Positions 28,228 to 37,460 are shown, numbered from the stretch's first letter. The stretch is 64,000 nucleotides of DNA from Flavobacteriales bacterium (GCA_016703105.1 JADJCS010000002.1:372001-436000), one strand, 5' to 3'. The notes: generated by a model not told the origin, from the sequence alone. Numbers and translations are program-made.

Positions 28228-29355
28228 CTAGGCGCGAGGCTTGCCGAACACCACACTTTCTTCGGCGTGTGGCGTGAAATGGCCGAAGTAGAATTCGTAG
28301 TCCAAGCCGAGCGAGGCGATGAACTGGGGCACGGTCCAGAAGTCGCTCAGGTCGTGGTACACGCAGATCGCGATCTTCGGTTCGAACCGCTGAATGGTCT
28401 GGCGAGCGCCTTCCAATGCCTGCATCTCGGCACCTTCGATATCCATCTTGATGAAGTCGATGCGCGCGGTGCCGGTGCGTGTCACCATATCATCGATGGT
28501 CAAGGTCTTCACCGCCTTGGCGTCCGGCGCTTTCGGTTCGGGAGACACGGTGGTGCCGGGCCCGGTGCCGCTGATGAAGAGGTCCGCGTCGCTCACCGAC
28601 CAGACCGGGTTCCGTGCAACGGTGATGCGCTGGGCAATGTCCGGGTTGAGGGCCAGGTTCTGCTCGAAGACCGCGAGGTTGTCCGGCATGAACTCAAACG
28701 AGATCACCCGGCCGGTGGGGCCCACGAGGTGCGCGAAATAGAGCGCACTATCGCCCCAGCAACCGCCTGCGTCGATCGCCACATCGCCGGGTTCCGCTTC
28801 TACTGCGCCTTTCACCAAAGGGTACCGGTATTGCTGTTGTTGGTACAAGGCTTCCAAACCCACCGGCCCGCCGAAGAGTTTGACAGGAAAACCAATGCCG
28901 TTCAGGTCGTACTGGTGGATCGAGCGGCCACCCGGTCCCGTGCTCGTGGTCGGGCTTCCCTGTTGCATCCGTTCCAATGCTTCGATCCGCGCCCAATGCG
29001 TGGGGTTGTTGTTCGGGAGCATCACATGCCTATGACCCAACGCACGGTATGCGAGCACTTGCACGAGGAGGTTCTTCGATGCTTCATCCGCGAGATGATC
29101 GTACAACCAGGACATGCCTTCCACCCATCCCTCCTTGTGGTCGAAGCCGACACCGGCCAGGTGTTGCACGCGCTTCTCACGCATCCAGCCGAACCGCGCC
29201 GCCGTTAGGTCCATGGCATGGCTCAACTTGGTTCTGAGATTCCGGGCGATCGGCCTCTCTGCCCCGAAACGGCGCCGGTCGAAGTTGTCCGCGTGGTCGT
29301 TCTTCAAGTTCGCGACCACCGTGGCGAGATAGTGCTGGATGAACGACTTCGCCAT
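28228..29355 (-). CDS. FkbM-family methyltransferase
   Basis: 375 aa from the ATG ending at 29355. The SAM-binding stretch AIDAGGCWGDSALYFAHL and downstream MDIEGAEMQALEGA define the FkbM family (O-methyl transfer to glycans or polyketides). A long N-terminal helix-rich domain of about 150 residues precedes it. Neighbours: rlmD downstream, adenylating enzyme upstream. Confidence 0.87.
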   Translation of the reverse strand: MAKSFIQHYLATVVANLKNDHADNFDRRRFGAERPIARNLRTKLSHAMDLTAARFGWMREKRVQHLAGVGFDHKEGWVEGMSWLYDHLADEASKNLLVQVLAYRALGHRHVMLPNNNPTHWARIEALERMQQGSPTTSTGPGGRSIHQYDLNGIGFPVKLFGGPVGLEALYQQQQYRYPLVKGAVEAEPGDVAIDAGGCWGDSALYFAHLVGPTGRVISFEFMPDNLAVFEQNLALNPDIAQRITVARNPVWSVSDADLFISGTGPGTTVSPEPKAPDAKAVKTLTIDDMVTRTGTARIDFIKMDIEGAEMQALEGARQTIQRFEPKIAICVYHDLSDFWTVPQFIASLGLDYEFYFGHFTPHAEESVVFGKPRA

Positions 29356-29477
29356 GGAAAGGGGGGCGAAAGTAGGGATCCATGCCCGAAGGGCTTCGGG
29401 TGTCCGCACGGCTGAAGGGGCTTGTCGCCCACGCTTGTGGTGAGAAGCTGTTGCGCTCATCGGCGGGCAGGCAATGC

Positions 29478-29559
29478 TTACACGGAGCCACGGAGCGCTC
29501 TCCTTGGAAGAGGGGTTGGGGTGAGGGCGCATTCTCCGCGCCTCCGTGGCTCAGTGTGA
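29478..29559. repeat. imperfect inverted repeat in intergenic region
   Basis: Left arm 29478-29495 and right arm 29542-29559 are complementary at 16 of 18 positions around an ACxGAGCCACGGAG core, with a 46-nt spacer containing a TTGGGGTGAGG motif common in extragenic repeats. Lies in the 240-bp gap between the FkbM and adenylating-enzyme genes; no gene fits there. Confidence 0.5.
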
Positions 29560-29595
29560 GCTTTTGTCCGAGTGAACGATGCAAGCCCCGATCGC

Positions 29596-31119
29596 TCAAA
29601 GACGCGCCCGTAGTGCCTTCATATCCACCTTGCCGCTGGTGGTGAAGGGCACCTCGTCGATGAAGTGCAGCCGCGTGGGCACCATGTATTCCGGCAACAT
29701 TTCGGCACAACGCGCCAGGATCATTTCCTTTTCCTCGCGATGCGCTTCAGGCAGAAACGCTTCAATGCCCAGCGCGATGCCCTCGCGCACCGGATGAGCG
29801 AGGGGATAGGCGAAGGCCGCACCGCTCGCAGCTTTCAAGGCATGCGCGACCTCCTGGAGCTCGATGCGGTGTCCGCGCACTTTCACCTGATCATCCGTGC
29901 GGGCCACGAAGAAAAGATCCCCGTCGGCATCGCGTTCCACGATGTCGCCGGTGCGGTAGTAGGTCTGATCCCCACGTGTCACGAACGCGGCTTCGGTGCG
30001 CTCGGCATTGCGCCAGTAGCCATCCGTTACTTGAGGACCGCCTAGCAAGAGTTCGCCGATATTGGCTTCGTGTCCGTCGGCATCCAGCACAGCGCAACTT
30101 GATCCTGGGAACACCTGGCCAATGCTCAAGATCCCATGGCGTGACTTGGGTCGCGCCGGGTCCAGGTCATATTCTGCGATCGCGATGGTCGCTTCGGTGG
30201 GGCCGTAGAGGTTCACCACGCGGCCGTTCGGTGTGGCTTGCGCCCATTTCACAGCAAGCTCCGCCGGCAAAGGCTCCCCACAAAACGCGCTGATGCGCAA
30301 CGAAGGGAAGGCGCCCGGTTTCAATTGCCGCATGCGTTCCATCAGCATCGCGGTGCTCGGCACGCTGAACCATTGCGTCAAGGCATGCTCCCGAATGAAT
30401 CGCGCCGGGGCCATCAGCTCTTCACGTGGGATCACATGCAACGCTGCTCCTGCGGACCAGCACAGGAACAGATCGTGTACGCTCAGGTCGAAGGTGAGCT
30501 CGAAGGTCTGCGAGAAGCGGTCCTCGGCTGTGGGTGCGAAACGCTCGCGCAGATGCTCCACGTAGGCGATCACATTGCGGTGACGGATGGGCACGCCCTT
30601 CGGCACGCCCGTGCTGCCGGAGGTGAACAGCATATAGGCATGATCGCCAACTACCGGCGTCTCGCTGCTTGCATCCGTTGCGGGAACGCAGCCCTCGGGC
30701 AGTGGGCCAGGATCAGCACCCGGGGTGCCGATCACCACCACTTTGGGAGGAACAGGCAGCTCACGCCCCAGCTGGATCGCGGCCGCCGCGTGGGGCTCAT
30801 CGGCGATGATCACATCGAGCTCCGCCAATGCGGCAATGCGTGCCAGACGTTCCGTCGGCTGGTGCGGGTCCAACGGCACGTAGGCCTTGCCGGCCCGCAG
30901 AATGCCGAGAACACCCGCATAGGCCCCGAAACTGCGGTAGGCGAAGAGGCCCACGAACGGACCCCGTCCCGCCGAGCCCTGCACCGATGCGGAAACCGAG
31001 CGGGCTCCTTCCTGAAGTTCTCGATAGTTGAACGTCCTGTTCGCGACCACCAGCGCCACCGCATCTGGTGTTCTATCGCAGGCGCGCTGGGCATACCCCC
31101 ACAGTTGATCAGGCTTCAT
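29596..31119 (-). CDS. amino-acid adenylation / AMP-binding enzyme (DltA-like)
   Basis: 507 aa from the ATG ending at 31119 (MKPDQLWGYAQRA). ANL-superfamily motifs in order: MLFTSGSTGVPKGVPIRHRN (ATP/phosphate loop, near 180), NLYGPTEATIAIAEYD (near 306), YRTGDIVERD, and the catalytic Lys in TTSGKVDMK near the C-terminus. Most like D-alanine-carrier-protein ligase or a free-standing adenylation domain. No carrier protein is adjacent. Substrate unknown. Confidence 0.86.
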   Translation of the reverse strand: MKPDQLWGYAQRACDRTPDAVALVVANRTFNYRELQEGARSVSASVQGSAGRGPFVGLFAYRSFGAYAGVLGILRAGKAYVPLDPHQPTERLARIAALAELDVIIADEPHAAAAIQLGRELPVPPKVVVIGTPGADPGPLPEGCVPATDASSETPVVGDHAYMLFTSGSTGVPKGVPIRHRNVIAYVEHLRERFAPTAEDRFSQTFELTFDLSVHDLFLCWSAGAALHVIPREELMAPARFIREHALTQWFSVPSTAMLMERMRQLKPGAFPSLRISAFCGEPLPAELAVKWAQATPNGRVVNLYGPTEATIAIAEYDLDPARPKSRHGILSIGQVFPGSSCAVLDADGHEANIGELLLGGPQVTDGYWRNAERTEAAFVTRGDQTYYRTGDIVERDADGDLFFVARTDDQVKVRGHRIELQEVAHALKAASGAAFAYPLAHPVREGIALGIEAFLPEAHREEKEMILARCAEMLPEYMVPTRLHFIDEVPFTTSGKVDMKALRARL

Positions 31120-31175
31120 CAGGCCGCTGTTCGATAGCGGGGACGAAGATGGCACCGATCAGCAGAGCGGGCGGT

Positions 31176-31808
31176 TCACTTCTTCTTCTTGTACGCCCCG
31201 CTGCGCCATGCCTGGAGGAATTGTGCCCAAGCGACCGGGTTGAACAGGTTGACGGTGGGCATGCCGCCTTGCTGATAGAGCTTGGTGTTGTCCAAGGCCA
31301 TCTGGTAGGTGAAACTCGTGTAGGCGTCCGGCGGCAGGTTCTCCATGCGTTGCAGCATTTCCGCCGAACTCAGGTTCTTCATGGCGATCTGCTCATCGTT
31401 ATCCGCCAGGTCCAGGTTCAGGAAGGCATCGCGGAATTGCTCTTTGCTCGGCCATGGGTAGACCGACAGTTCTGCCAGTTGCACTGTATCGGCATACAAC
31501 TGGTGGATCATGCTGTACTTGCGTTCCTCCAGGTCCATGGGAATAGTGAACTGCGAGCGCTTGAAGCCCACGGCCGAAAAGATGATGGTATCGCCCTCCT
31601 GCGCCACAAAACTGAAGTAGCCGTAAACATCGCTGATGGTCCCCCGATAGCTGTGCTTGATGAGGATATTGGTGAAGGGGACGGGGGTCAGGCTGTCCCC
31701 GCTCACCACCACGCCGCTGAACTGGATCAGCTCGCGATCGTTCATGGCCACCTGGGCCTGGGTGGAAATGAACAAGGTCGCGACGAGGAGCAGGAGGAGG
31801 TAACGCAT
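31176..31808 (-). CDS. secreted carboxypeptidase-regulatory-like protein
   Basis: 210 aa from the ATG ending at 31808. Signal MRYLLLLLVATLFISTQAQ, then an Ig-like fold with SGDSLTPVPFTNILIKHS and YGYFSFVAQEGDTIIFSAVG, as in CarboxypepD_reg-like domains of Bacteroidota envelope proteins. C-terminus Lys-rich (AYKKKK). TACCTTTG box 7 nt upstream. Function unknown. Confidence 0.78.
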   Translation of the reverse strand: MRYLLLLLVATLFISTQAQVAMNDRELIQFSGVVVSGDSLTPVPFTNILIKHSYRGTISDVYGYFSFVAQEGDTIIFSAVGFKRSQFTIPMDLEERKYSMIHQLYADTVQLAELSVYPWPSKEQFRDAFLNLDLADNDEQIAMKNLSSAEMLQRMENLPPDAYTSFTYQMALDNTKLYQQGGMPTVNLFNPVAWAQFLQAWRSGAYKKKK

Positions 31809-31814
31809 GTGGGG

Positions 31815-31822
31815 CAAAGGTA
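31815..31822 (-). promoter_or_regulatory. TAnnTTTG promoter box
   Basis: Minus strand TACCTTTG only 7 nt before the start at 31808; the transcript leader would be very short. Confidence 0.35.
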
Positions 31823-31854
31823 GGAGCGGCCCCGGGCAAGGACCGTTCCACGTG

Positions 31855-31896
31855 AAGTCCCCTCCTGTTCGGCATTTAGCGTTAGCGGACTTACGC
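31855..31896. repeat. intergenic repeat A, copy 1
   Basis: 42 bp beginning AAGTCCCCTC and ending AGCGGACTTACGC, with AAGTCC/GGACTT inverted near the ends. A 38/42 match to 57757-57798 (copy 2). Lies in a 313-bp gap without a gene. Confidence 0.6.
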
Positions 31897-31936
31897 AGGC
31901 CGAGCAGCGGCCGAGGAAGCGCTCCGCCGAACGTCT

Positions 31937-31986
31937 AAGGAGGGGCGTAGGGGTGGTTTCGGTCTGGTTTTCAGAATGCGGCTTGG
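31937..31986. repeat. intergenic repeat B, copy 1
   Basis: About 50 bp sharing AAGGAGGGG, GGGGTGGTTTCG and GTTTTCAGAA blocks with 57303-57353, separated by short differences. Copies of A and B occur together in both places. Confidence 0.55.
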
Positions 31987-32121
31987 AACCCACCCCTTTA
32001 TCCCCTCCCTATGTATCCGCAGCGAGTGATCGCTGCTGGGGAGGGGAGTTCCCCGTGCGTGGATCGCTGCTCAGGAGGGGAGTTGAACATCATCGTAGCT
32101 TGCCCATCCCATATCAATCCC

Positions 32122-33177
32122 ATGCGAACACCCTTACTCTTCAGTTCCCTCCTCGCTCCCTGCCTCCTCCAAGCCCAGATCACCCTCGGGCCCGCCGACG
32201 TGCCCTCGGCAGGGGACACCATGCGCTACTGGAACGCCGCGCTCGCAACCTTCGATGATGCGGATACCGGCCCCGGCCATGTGTGGGATTTCAGCACCCT
32301 GGTCGGCCTGGACGAAGCGGCCGACACTGCCGTCACCGTTGGCTCCACGCCCTTGCTCTATCAGTTCTTCTTCAACAACGGGCTGCTTTATCCGGACCAC
32401 GACGCGAACTATGCCGTGAAGGGCACGGACCTGGACTTCCAGCAACTCACGCTCACCGACCTGTACGACTATTTCAAGGTGGACGCCGATGGCTTCGACA
32501 ACGTGGGCTTCGGGGCGAACATCAACGGTATTCCCGCTTCGGTGCAGCGGTTGCCGGTGGACCATATCTACCGCTTCCCGCTCGACTATGGCAACATGGA
32601 TACCTCCAGCAGTAATTGGGAGATCACAGTGCCCACGCTGCTATTCTTCTCCCAGGCCCAGACCCGCTTCAACGAGGTGGATGGCTGGGGCACGCTCTAC
32701 CTGCCGGAGGATACCGTCGACGTGCTGCGCGTGCGTTCCACTTTGCAGCGCACGGACAGCGTCTACATCGATCAGTTCGGCATTGGCTTCAGCCTACCAG
32801 AGCCGGAGACCGTGGAGTACAAATGGCTCGCCGTGGGCCGGGACTTCCCTGTGCTCCAGGTGAACGTGACCGGCGGCATTCCCGTGCTGGTGCGATTCCA
32901 ATCGCAAACGGAGCCGCTTTCCACGGGCATTGCGCAAGAGGAACGGACGGACGGCGCGATCTATCCGAACCCGGCCACCGATGTGGTTTATGTCCAGGTG
33001 CCGGAAGGCGTGCATGGGCAGCTAGGCCTCTTCGATGCGCAGGGGCGGGAGGTACGGCGCGTGGGCCAGGTGAACGCGGGTGTGCGTGTGGCCGTGGATG
33101 TGAGCGAACTGGCGGCGGGGCGGTATGCGTTGCGTGTGGCTGGGGCTGATTGGAACGTTGGGGTGGTGGTGCGGTAG
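32122..33177 (+). CDS. T9SS-type secreted protein
   Basis: 351 aa from the ATG at 32122. Signal (MRTPLLFSSLLAPCLLQAQ). The C-terminus (IYPNPATDVVYVQVPEG, then LFDAQGREVRRVGQ and RYALRVAGADWNVGVVVR) is a clear T9SS type A domain. The body has no named family. It is 22 bp upstream of the TIR-like gene, but the change in base composition suggests that gene is not part of the same unit. Confidence 0.8.
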   Translation: MRTPLLFSSLLAPCLLQAQITLGPADVPSAGDTMRYWNAALATFDDADTGPGHVWDFSTLVGLDEAADTAVTVGSTPLLYQFFFNNGLLYPDHDANYAVKGTDLDFQQLTLTDLYDYFKVDADGFDNVGFGANINGIPASVQRLPVDHIYRFPLDYGNMDTSSSNWEITVPTLLFFSQAQTRFNEVDGWGTLYLPEDTVDVLRVRSTLQRTDSVYIDQFGIGFSLPEPETVEYKWLAVGRDFPVLQVNVTGGIPVLVRFQSQTEPLSTGIAQEERTDGAIYPNPATDVVYVQVPEGVHGQLGLFDAQGREVRRVGQVNAGVRVAVDVSELAAGRYALRVAGADWNVGVVVR

Positions 33178-33199
33178 CAGAGGAGGTTGCACGTGCATC

Positions 33200-34461
33200 A
33201 TGAATCACAAAGTCTTCATCATATATGGGCGAGACTCACAGGCCCACGTTGAGTTGGTTAAATACGTTAAGTGTTTGGGCCTGGCGAACATCCCATTTGA
33301 AAGAGTGGCAGCAGAGTTGGGCACCTCCGCATTCGTCGCTGATATCGTGCTCAAGGGTATCTCTCAGGCGGATGTAGTCTTGGCACTCTTCACGCCAGAC
33401 GAACAAGCGGTTCTATACGGTCCTGACGGCAAGTACCACGGACATGAGGAGGGCAATAGTCGATGGCAAGCGCGACCGAATGTTCTCTTCGAGGCTGGTG
33501 TCGCATATGGGACAAAAAAGACAAAACGATTCTACTCACATTGGGTGTAGATGTCAAGCTATTCTCCGATGTTTCAGGAGTATACGTCATGAATCTCGCA
33601 ACCGATGCGGCAAAAACTGTCCTAAAGGAAAAAATAGAAACCGCACTTGATACGAAGCTCAGCGTTCCTGATAAATGGTTGTTGCCGTCTAAGTCCGGGA
33701 ACTTTAAGCAATGCCTTAGGCGTCGATGGAAGCATTTTGATGAACTAGTTGAGATGGAGGCTGAGCTGCGGCAGAAGAAACTCTCCAAGACTCACGGGAC
33801 AAGCTTCCTGGATCTACTGCATCGAATGATTTATGCAAATCCAGGTCATGACTGGACACGAACCAAGGTGCGAGACTTAATGACCTTGTGCGAAGCGGAG
33901 GGTGGGAGGTCGGCTGCCAATCGAGCATACTGGGCCTACTTCGAAGTGGGTCTTGTTCGATTCTATGATGTTGAGGCAGACCAATGGTTTACGAACGAAG
34001 GCGAGGCTTGGGAAGAATGCGTTGATTATGCGGAAATGACAGAACGCGGGAAGCGATTCTTGCACAAGTTGGCACTGACATTACCACCGGCGAAGTCCAT
34101 TCCAAAGGGTAGAACAACCTCATCGGTAGCTAAGAGCTCGCTTAAGCAAATCGATTTGGAAGAGTATTTCCCGGGTATTTGGGAGAGCGAGTATAAGTTG
34201 AGTGGTGTCAACGGTCGTGATCCTGTAGTTGAGATTAAGAACGGGATTGAGTACTACTCCTTGGGTAAGCACCACTTCAACCTTGAGGATATCCGCATAG
34301 ACGAGAAGAAGAAGAAGCTATTCTTTACTAAGCGTCGCGTGAATAGCAGCGATGAAGACATTGCGGTTAACGAACTTGACATTATTGAGCGGGGTCAACT
34401 CTACAAGGGCTTTGAGAATGGTACAATACCCGTCAAGTACTACCGCGTAGATGGTCAATGA
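33200..34461 (+). CDS. TIR-like (CAP12/Pycsar-effector type) protein, split by a -1 frameshift
   Basis: The ATG at 33200 opens a TIR-like domain (KVFIIYGRD, IPFERV, VVLALFTPDEQ, RPNVLFEAGVAYG) resembling the nucleotide-binding TIR domain (PF10137) found in CBASS/Pycsar effectors. The zero frame ends at 33550. In the -1 frame after A AAA AAG (33514-33520) the protein continues as KKDKTILLTLGVDVKLFSDVSG and reaches the stop at 34461, about 420 aa; the C-terminal half has no family I know. An AGGAGG lies about 13 nt upstream. Base composition is visibly AT-richer than the neighbours, suggesting transfer. TIR effectors typically cleave NAD+ upon infection; here that is inference. Confidence 0.75.
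33514..33520 (+). promoter_or_regulatory. slippery heptamer A AAA AAG (candidate -1 frameshift site)
   Basis: Zero-frame codons ACA AAA AAG; a -1 slip gives AAA AAA GAC and restores the conserved TIR continuation. Same heptamer as E. coli dnaX. The downstream hairpin (about 33532-33550) is weak, and no well-placed internal SD is seen. Confidence 0.4.
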
Positions 34462-34477
34462 ACTCCGCGCGACTCGG

Positions 34478-35248
34478 TTAACGCCACCCCACCGCGAACC
34501 CCAGATCATCCGTCTGCACCTGGTCCACCGCCAGCGACCAAGCGCGATGGTGCGCGAAGCGATCCTGGACGCCGAAGACCGCCACATGCAGTCCTTGGGA
34601 GCGCGCATGGCGCACGGAGAGTTCGTTCGCAGCGCCGATGGGGACGGTGATGCCACCGTACCGGTGTTCCAGCGCGGTGGGCATCGCCTCCTCCATGCGG
34701 TCCGCATAGTAGCACACGCGAACATCGCTGACACGTTCCCGCACGCGGTCGAGGAATTCCGTGGAGCGGCACTCGACATATACCCGGCCTTGCAGGTGAT
34801 GGGCTTGCACCGTGCGACCTAAGGATGCCGCGAACGAATCGAGATAGGTGCTCCATTCGCCCGCTGCGAAGAGCTTGCAGTCCAGTATGAACAAGCGCGC
34901 ACCCGAGGTGTCCGTGGAAAGAAGTGTCGTCAATGGCGCAAGACCTAGGCTGGCCAGTTCTTCAGCGGATCGCGCGTTCACGAAACCAGAGGTGCCCGGT
35001 TCGGGCTTCACGAATTGCGGGTGGAAGCAGAAGAGTTGCCCATCCGAGGAGAGTTGAACGTCCAGTTCCACGCCATCAGCGCCCAGCGCCCACGCCTCTT
35101 TCACCCCAGCGAGCGAATTCAAAGGGGAAGCGCCGCCTTCGCCAGCGCCGCCGTGCCCGACGATCAAAGGGGCAGGCCCGTCCGGGCGCGTGCAACCCAA
35201 CGTGGTGGTGATCCCGAAGAGAAGCGCGATACGGGAGGTGCGGCTCAC
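34478..35248 (-). CDS. glycerophosphodiester phosphodiesterase lipoprotein
   Basis: 256 aa from a GTG ending at 35248 that overlaps the M23 gene's stop (GTGA). Lipobox-like LGC after a hydrophobic stretch (ALLFGITTTLGC). GDPD signatures: VGHGGAGEGGASPLNS, a His/Glu pair in GADGVELDVQLSSDG, and CFHP. Cleaves glycerophosphodiesters to glycerol-3-phosphate plus alcohol, probably in the periplasm or outer membrane. Confidence 0.83.
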   Translation of the reverse strand: MSRTSRIALLFGITTTLGCTRPDGPAPLIVGHGGAGEGGASPLNSLAGVKEAWALGADGVELDVQLSSDGQLFCFHPQFVKPEPGTSGFVNARSAEELASLGLAPLTTLLSTDTSGARLFILDCKLFAAGEWSTYLDSFAASLGRTVQAHHLQGRVYVECRSTEFLDRVRERVSDVRVCYYADRMEEAMPTALEHRYGGITVPIGAANELSVRHARSQGLHVAVFGVQDRFAHHRAWSLAVDQVQTDDLGFAVGWR

Positions 35249-36966
35249 CGCTCGAAGGTATACGAGGCGCTTTTGCGGTTGCCGCGCTCGTCCGTTACCT
35301 CGACCACCAGAGAACGCTTCCCCTTGCCCTCGGAGAACTTGTCGAAGGTGTGCGTGAGGATCTTGGTCTTCGGCTCGTAGCTCAGTAGGATCCATTTCCC
35401 ATCCAGGGTGGCGCTCCACTTGTCGAGACCGGTGAGGTCGTCCTGCACCTTCAGTCGGAAGCTGGCGCGGCCGGCCATGCTCGTGCGGATGTCCAACGGC
35501 GTGAGGGTAGGAGGCACGGTATCCACCCGCGTCATGAAGGTGCCGAAGGCCTTGGTGCGCGCCGTCACCCAGCCGTCCTTCCAAGTGCCACCGATCGGTG
35601 CGGTACGGCCCTTTCCGTCGCGCTTCACCACAACGGCTTTGGACTGCAAGGCGGGCGCGAGCGATGCCATGCGGATGCTCACTTCCGCCGGAAGGTGCAA
35701 AGGCACCGCGTCCGAAAGCACGCGGTACTCAGGTCCCAAGGCAGCGGACTTGCCCGGCAGGCTGTCAAAGCGGATGGGCTCGTCATCGTACAACGCGTTG
35801 GCCGGAAAGGAGAAGCGGAAGTCTGGCCGCGCCAGCAGATTATCGCGGTCCCAGCGGAAGGTATTCACGCTATCAGGCCGACCCTCCCATAGCACCGCTT
35901 CCGCCACCGTGGCGCCTCGGAGCTGAAAGGTCAGTTCCGAGCGGTTGTCGTTGGCGTCGGTCACCACGATGCGCACCTTATACAACTGGCCCGGGATCGG
36001 GGTGAAGGTGCCTGCGCCGCCGCCATCCGCTGAGTACAGGTCGCTGCGATCGTTCGGCTGGCGGTAGCAGCGGTGGTAGTGCATGTCCGCCTGGCGGAAC
36101 AAGGCATGGTCCATGTGCGCGTTCACATAGCGCTGCTTGTCGAAGTCGACCTCGTTCAGGTGGACCTCGAAGTGCGGCTTCTCATCGATCAACACGGCGA
36201 TCTTCCGCACTCCGCAGGTGTTGGAGGTGCCATCGTAGAAATCCACTGCATGCACGGCGATCCCGACCGGGCCGAACACCGCTGGGACAACCCCCGGCTG
36301 CAAACCGTAGCCATCGCCGTTCGCGTCGGTGGCGAAGCCTTTCGCCGTACCTGGATAGGGTTGGCAGCGACTTTGCGGGGCGGTGGGATAGATGCGCAGC
36401 CCCCGGATCACCGGTGGGCGGCTGTCGGCCATCTCAAGGCCCAAGGTTTCGGGGTCCAATGCATGCTGATCCTTGCTCCGGCGCACCTCATAGTGCAGGT
36501 GCGGGGCGGAGGATCCGCCGGTGTTCCCGCTCCAAGCGACCACCTCTCCGGCTTTCACCGGCAAGGATCCGGCGGCGGGGGTGAGGTCTACGGTCTGGTT
36601 CTGGGCCGAATACTGGGCCTCCAACACCTGTTCGGCGATCTCGGGGGCAAAGGCCCGCAGGTGCCCGTACACGGTCGTAAGTCCTTCAGGATGGTCGATG
36701 TACAGGGCCAGGCCATAGCCCCACGGGCTCACCCGGATGCGTGATACGTGACCATCGGCCACCGCGCGAACGGGGATGCCCTCCGCGCCGTTCGTTTTCA
36801 GGTCCACCCCGGAATGGAAATGGTCCGATCGTGGCTCCATAAAGTTGCCGGAGGGCAACATCGGGATGTCCATAGGTGCCAGCGGAGCGCTCCTGAAGGA
36901 AGGTGTCTGAGCGGCCGCATTGGTGCTGCACAACATGCAGAAGATCAATTGTCTATGATCGATCAT
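35245..36966 (-). CDS. secreted M23-family metallopeptidase
   Basis: 573 aa from the ATG ending at 36966. Signal-like (QLIFCMLCSTNAAAQ). LytM/M23 domain: DHFHSGVDLK and SGNTGGSSAPHLHYEVRR supply the zinc His/Asp ligands near 60 and 165. A long Ig/beta-rich C-terminal region follows (RTKAFGTFMTRVDTVPPT). Probably cuts peptidoglycan cross-links or a surface protein. Overlaps the GDPD gene by 4 bp. Confidence 0.86.
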   Translation of the reverse strand: MIDHRQLIFCMLCSTNAAAQTPSFRSAPLAPMDIPMLPSGNFMEPRSDHFHSGVDLKTNGAEGIPVRAVADGHVSRIRVSPWGYGLALYIDHPEGLTTVYGHLRAFAPEIAEQVLEAQYSAQNQTVDLTPAAGSLPVKAGEVVAWSGNTGGSSAPHLHYEVRRSKDQHALDPETLGLEMADSRPPVIRGLRIYPTAPQSRCQPYPGTAKGFATDANGDGYGLQPGVVPAVFGPVGIAVHAVDFYDGTSNTCGVRKIAVLIDEKPHFEVHLNEVDFDKQRYVNAHMDHALFRQADMHYHRCYRQPNDRSDLYSADGGGAGTFTPIPGQLYKVRIVVTDANDNRSELTFQLRGATVAEAVLWEGRPDSVNTFRWDRDNLLARPDFRFSFPANALYDDEPIRFDSLPGKSAALGPEYRVLSDAVPLHLPAEVSIRMASLAPALQSKAVVVKRDGKGRTAPIGGTWKDGWVTARTKAFGTFMTRVDTVPPTLTPLDIRTSMAGRASFRLKVQDDLTGLDKWSATLDGKWILLSYEPKTKILTHTFDKFSEGKGKRSLVVEVTDERGNRKSASYTFER

Positions 36967-37114
36967 CGATAGTTCTGGATGAGGCAGTGCATGGCCGCGG
37001 TGCGGGCTCCGGCCCAAACCTATCCGCACTCCACCGGCGCGCATGGTGATCGGAGGTGCGGCCATCAACAAGCTGAGGTTCAAACATCCCTGGGGACCCG
37101 ATCGGCCAGTGGGC

Positions 37115-37122
37115 TATATTTG
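37115..37122 (+). promoter_or_regulatory. TAnnTTTG promoter box for zapA-rny cluster
   Basis: TATATTTG, 33 nt upstream of the coiled-coil gene at 37156; probable promoter of the 37156-39341 cluster. Confidence 0.45.
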
Positions 37123-37155
37123 GCCTCGGACCACGGAAATATCCTTCCCCGGCCC

Positions 37156-37458
37156 ATGAGCGAACAGGCGGAGCGGCTTCGAGCAGTGTACTTACGGGTC
37201 GAAGCCCTTCTTCAACAACGCAACGACCTGCGTGCCCAACTGGACCGCATCGGCACCGCCGAGCGGCAACAGGGCCAACGGTCGGCGGTATTGGAGGCCC
37301 GCGTCGCCGAGCTGGAGAAGGAGAACGAGGTCCTCCGGACATCCAAACCCGCTAACGGGGGCGAGGATGCACAAGGAACGAAGCAACGGATCGATGAACT
37401 GGTGAACGAGATAGATCGCTGCCTGATGTTGTTGGACGACCAGGTGGCGGTGCCTTGA
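37156..37458 (+). CDS. coiled-coil hypothetical protein upstream of ZapA
   Basis: 100 aa from the ATG at 37156. The N-terminal 70 residues form a heptad-like coiled coil (LEARVAELEKENEVL), then a small helical tail. It sits 2 bp ahead of zapA, so it may work in cell division (ZapB-like in shape, not in sequence). Function by position only. Confidence 0.62.
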   Translation: MSEQAERLRAVYLRVEALLQQRNDLRAQLDRIGTAERQQGQRSAVLEARVAELEKENEVLRTSKPANGGEDAQGTKQRIDELVNEIDRCLMLLDDQVAVP

Positions 37459-37460
37459 AC

